Positions 4,912-6,912 of a stretch of DNA of 6,912 bases are shown here, in pieces; the first letter of the stretch is position 1, and every line of letters starts with the position of its first letter. The position numbers and the translations under genes are program-made. The DNA comes from Lentisphaerota bacterium (GTDB lineage Bacteria > Verrucomicrobiota > Kiritimatiellia > UBA8416 > JAFGTH01): contig JAFGTH010000274.1 of the NCBI GenBank assembly GCA_016934225.1, forward strand, positions 1-6,912, given 5' to 3'. Under the pieces are notes generated by a model. It was not told the DNA's origin. It was given only the letters and a program-made list of their open reading frames with translations, and made no database searches.

Positions 4912-6249
4912 TTACTCGACTGCAACAATAGCGCTGTTATCGGTCTCGCTGCCAAGACATACTACACAAGGAAGCGGCTTAATAAAGTTTTGCCTGAGAC
5001 TGTAAGTATAGGCGCCCTGATCCGGAATCAGCAGAATGTTACCGGGTTCTATTCCAGAGCCAAAATAGCCGTAACCCCATACATCGTGCGGAGTACACAA
5101 CGATCCCATAACAAGCGCTTTATGTTCCGAAATATCAGGCCGTGACAAATTAATTACCGGAAAGAAATCTGTTTCAAACCGTTCCCAGCCCACAGCGTTC
5201 ATCCCTGCATCGGTGATAAGAAGATCATTTTCTTTCTTATCCATCACTGTCATCAGCAAATGCATTGCATCGTTGCAGAGCCATCGGCCCGGCTCAAAAC
5301 AGATTCGGCATGAAACATAAGGAAAGATATGTTCGCGAACGGCTGATCCAATGGCGGAAGCAAACCGCTCTATGCCGACTGCGGGTCGCTTGAAATGAAC
5401 AAGCGGTTGATCGTGTTGCGGAATAATCGCATTACGTAACGCGCCCTCGCACGTTCCTGCCTCCTGCAGCCATTCTCCCTGAGACGGCCAAAATCCGCCG
5501 CCGAGATCTATGAATTCAATGCGTGAACGATGTTGAACCGAAAGACCGGCCAGCGTGTTGCCAAGCGCGTTGATAAATTCGGTTTGTCTATCAGGATTCA
5601 TGTTCCAGCTTACATGCGACTGTATCCCGCATGTCCGTATGTTACTCCGACTCTGAGCTTCATCAAAAAATCGAGAAAGATCGGATAACGGTATGCCGAA
5701 TTTTCGCCATATTCCGTGAGCCTTTGTATTGACCCGTATGCCGGCGCGCACAAGAACCCCCGCCCTTTCCGCAATGTCTTGAAGCCGGTCCAGTTCGGAA
5801 AAACTGTCCATAAGCACTGTGACTCGATCGCTGTTTGCGACCGCAAGCGACAATTCGTCCTGCGTTTTGCCGGGCCCGCTGAACACAATATCTTCAGCAC
5901 CGGTCTCAAGGCCCATTTTCAGTTCAAGACCACTGGACACATCCAGACCTGCGCCAAGTTTGACTAAGATTCCCGCCATTAAGGGATGATTGTTGCTTTT
6001 GACCGCATAGTACACGCGGATATCCGATAATTCTCGACGGAATGCGCCGGTGAATTGTTTCAGCCGCTCGCCGAGAACCGCTCGTTCGATTACGTACACC
6101 GGGGATCCGTGCACTTCGCATATTTTCAGAAAAATTTCCCGCCTAGTAAGAAAATCCGATACAAACTTTTCTATCTCGGAGGCATCCAACCTTGGCGTAT
6201 GTTGCCTAAGAATGGATTCAACAGTTCTCAAAATATCGTTCTCGTACAT
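4912..6249 (-). CDS. PLP-dependent amino-acid decarboxylase, fold type III (DapDC/ODC/BtrK-like)
   Basis: From the ATG at 6249 the protein has 445 residues. It shows the alanine-racemase-fold barrel with the PLP lysine in YYAVKSNNHP (K84), SSGLEL at about 105-110, GGG of the phosphate loop at 250-252, and EPGR at 319-322. In the C-terminal beta domain are CTPHD (C385, D389) and DQGAYTYS (Y414), the residues that complete the dimeric active site. The family decarboxylates diaminopimelate, ornithine/arginine or, in BtrK and SbnH relatives, an amino acid attached to a carrier or conjugate. The usual HxGS segment reads HVSWN (212-216), an unusual substrate-site change. A GTG at 6264 would add five residues but has no ribosome-binding site. 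The ATG at 6249 has GGAAGGAA five bases upstream and overlaps the ATP-grasp stop as TGATG, implying translational coupling. Lysine biosynthesis (lysA) is less likely given the ATP-grasp partner and altered motif. Confidence 0.9.
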   Translation of the reverse strand: MYENDILRTVESILRQHTPRLDASEIEKFVSDFLTRREIFLKICEVHGSPVYVIERAVLGERLKQFTGAFRRELSDIRVYYAVKSNNHPLMAGILVKLGAGLDVSSGLELKMGLETGAEDIVFSGPGKTQDELSLAVANSDRVTVLMDSFSELDRLQDIAERAGVLVRAGIRVNTKAHGIWRKFGIPLSDLSRFFDEAQSRSNIRTCGIQSHVSWNMNPDRQTEFINALGNTLAGLSVQHRSRIEFIDLGGGFWPSQGEWLQEAGTCEGALRNAIIPQHDQPLVHFKRPAVGIERFASAIGSAVREHIFPYVSCRICFEPGRWLCNDAMHLLMTVMDKKENDLLITDAGMNAVGWERFETDFFPVINLSRPDISEHKALVMGSLCTPHDVWGYGYFGSGIEPGNILLIPDQGAYTYSLRQNFIKPLPCVVCLGSETDNSAIVAVE

Positions 6250-6262
6250 CAAAATTCCTTCC
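6249..6262 (-). promoter_or_regulatory. Translational-coupling junction with ribosome-binding site
   Basis: On the minus strand GGAAGGAA (6255-6262) precedes TTTTG and then ATG (6249-6247). The stop TGA of the upstream ATP-grasp gene occupies 6251-6249, so stop and start share one base. This decides the decarboxylase start and indicates stoichiometric co-expression of the two enzymes. Confidence 0.75.
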
Positions 6263-6912
6263 ACTCAATCCGGAGAAGATCCGCAATTTCAAGACATTCC
6301 GGTTCTATCCTGCCCGATCTTGACGGATCGAATATAACGTAACCGAGAACTCGCGAGTCATAGTCGTTAGGCGGCAAAACCACAGTATGACCTGAATTGT
6401 GCTTCAAGTGATAATTCAACACTCGCTGGTCATAACGCAACGCATCGGTATTAAATCTTTCCACAACTCCTTCTTTCGCTGTTAGAAGACGAAGTCCGAC
6501 ATATGGTTTCCATTCCGATAATTCCGGGACCTCGCCTTGTTTGCCTTCGGCGAACCGAACGGCAAATGACAACATATCGAAACCGGCGCTCTGTTTAAGC
6601 AGCGGAGGAATACAATCCCCTCCGGGGCGTGGTGTCATTTCGATCATTACGGCATCTTTGTCGGTCACAATGAAGTCCAACATGCAGATAGCTCGGTCCA
6701 AACCCATTACATTTGCCGCCTCCCATAACTGTGAATGAAAATCGGTCAAATTCAGAGGCTCTGGCAATTGAGGGCAGAGTTGGTACGCGAGCGTTGTTCC
6801 AAAACAGGTGTTTCGCAAAGGCACTTTCCTGGCAATACGCACAATTTGTAATCTGTCACCGTCAATAATAAAATCGCAACTGTATTCTTCTCCCTGAACA
6901 AATTCTTCCATT
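6249..6912 (-). CDS. ATP-grasp carboxylate-amine/thiol ligase, C-terminal part (runs off right edge)
   Basis: The reading frame enters at the right edge and ends at the TGA at 6251-6249, giving about 220 residues. The start of the gene is outside the window, and the methionine at 6911 is internal. Near the visible start, EEFVQGEEYSCDFIIDGDRL is the ATP-grasp strand-and-glycine-loop pattern (EE-(Y/F)-x-x-G-x-E-(Y/F)-S-x-D). Further on, MLDFIVTDKDAVMIEMTPRPGGD carries the metal-binding acidic strand and the R-P-G-G motif. The usual E-x-N of the Mg2+ site reads E-M-T, which some ATP-grasp subfamilies with PRPGGD also show. About 100 residues of a C-terminal domain follow. Such ligases activate a carboxylate as acyl-phosphate and join it to an amine or carrier. 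The one-base overlap with the decarboxylase puts both in one operon, consistent with a BtrJ/BtrK-like or siderophore/peptide-type route. The exact substrates cannot be read. Confidence 0.88.
   Translation of the reverse strand, partial: MEEFVQGEEYSCDFIIDGDRLQIVRIARKVPLRNTCFGTTLAYQLCPQLPEPLNLTDFHSQLWEAANVMGLDRAICMLDFIVTDKDAVMIEMTPRPGGDCIPPLLKQSAGFDMLSFAVRFAEGKQGEVPELSEWKPYVGLRLLTAKEGVVERFNTDALRYDQRVLNYHLKHNSGHTVVLPPNDYDSRVLGYVIFDPSRSGRIEPECLEIADLLRIEWKEF

Noticed and set aside
4888..5145. Forward 85-codon frame overlapping the end of corA
   Set aside because: It is antisense to the decarboxylase C-terminus, whose motifs are clear, and it has no recognisable content.
4912..6249. Calling the decarboxylase lysA
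   Set aside because: The HxGS segment is replaced by HVSWN and the gene is coupled to an ATP-grasp ligase rather than to lysine genes, so a specific symbol is not justified.
4912..6264. Decarboxylase starting at GTG 6264, five residues longer
   Set aside because: There is no ribosome-binding site before the GTG, while the ATG at 6249 has GGAAGGAA at a good distance and couples to the upstream stop.

Overview
The window suggests a Gram-negative-type bacterium of moderate G+C. Ribosome-binding sites are good AAGGA/GGAG type and there is a RAYT-type transposase remnant, but nothing here fixes the phylum. It carries five complete protein-coding genes, two genes cut by the window edges and one transposase pseudogene. 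No rRNA, tRNA or CRISPR array was seen.

Left part (1-1890, all minus strand): the first 80 codons of an unrecognised gene (1-240); about 310 bp of non-coding DNA with small palindromes (241-550); a 389-residue right-handed beta-helix protein distantly like GH28/pectate-lyase superfamily enzymes (551-1720), visibly richer in G+C than the genes to its right; and, 26 bp upstream of it, a 47-residue N-terminal stub of a REP-associated (Y1/IS200-like) transposase (1747-1890) with the catalytic part missing. A 7-bp direct repeat brackets the stub. This looks like an accessory, recombined segment.

Middle part (1891-4897, plus strand): a regulatory gap with a strong 19-bp palindrome whose core matches FadR-type GntR operators. 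It is followed by three genes in a row: a beta-hydroxyacid dehydrogenase of the tartronate-semialdehyde-reductase/3-hydroxyisobutyrate-dehydrogenase family, a divergent HisF-like (beta/alpha)8 cyclase without a HisH partner in view, and a CorA-type divalent-cation transporter. Gaps of 48 and 61 bp and similar ribosome-binding sites make one transcript plausible but not proven.

Right part (4912-6912, minus strand, convergent with corA): a fold-type III PLP-dependent amino-acid decarboxylase, translationally coupled (TGATG overlap) to an upstream ATP-grasp carboxylate ligase that runs off the right edge. This pairing recalls BtrJ/BtrK-like or siderophore-type chemistry, in which an amino acid is joined to a carrier or partner and then decarboxylated. 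Together with the altered HisF and the dehydrogenase, it is the best candidate for an uncharacterised small-molecule pathway. That the two convergent blocks belong to one pathway is only inference.
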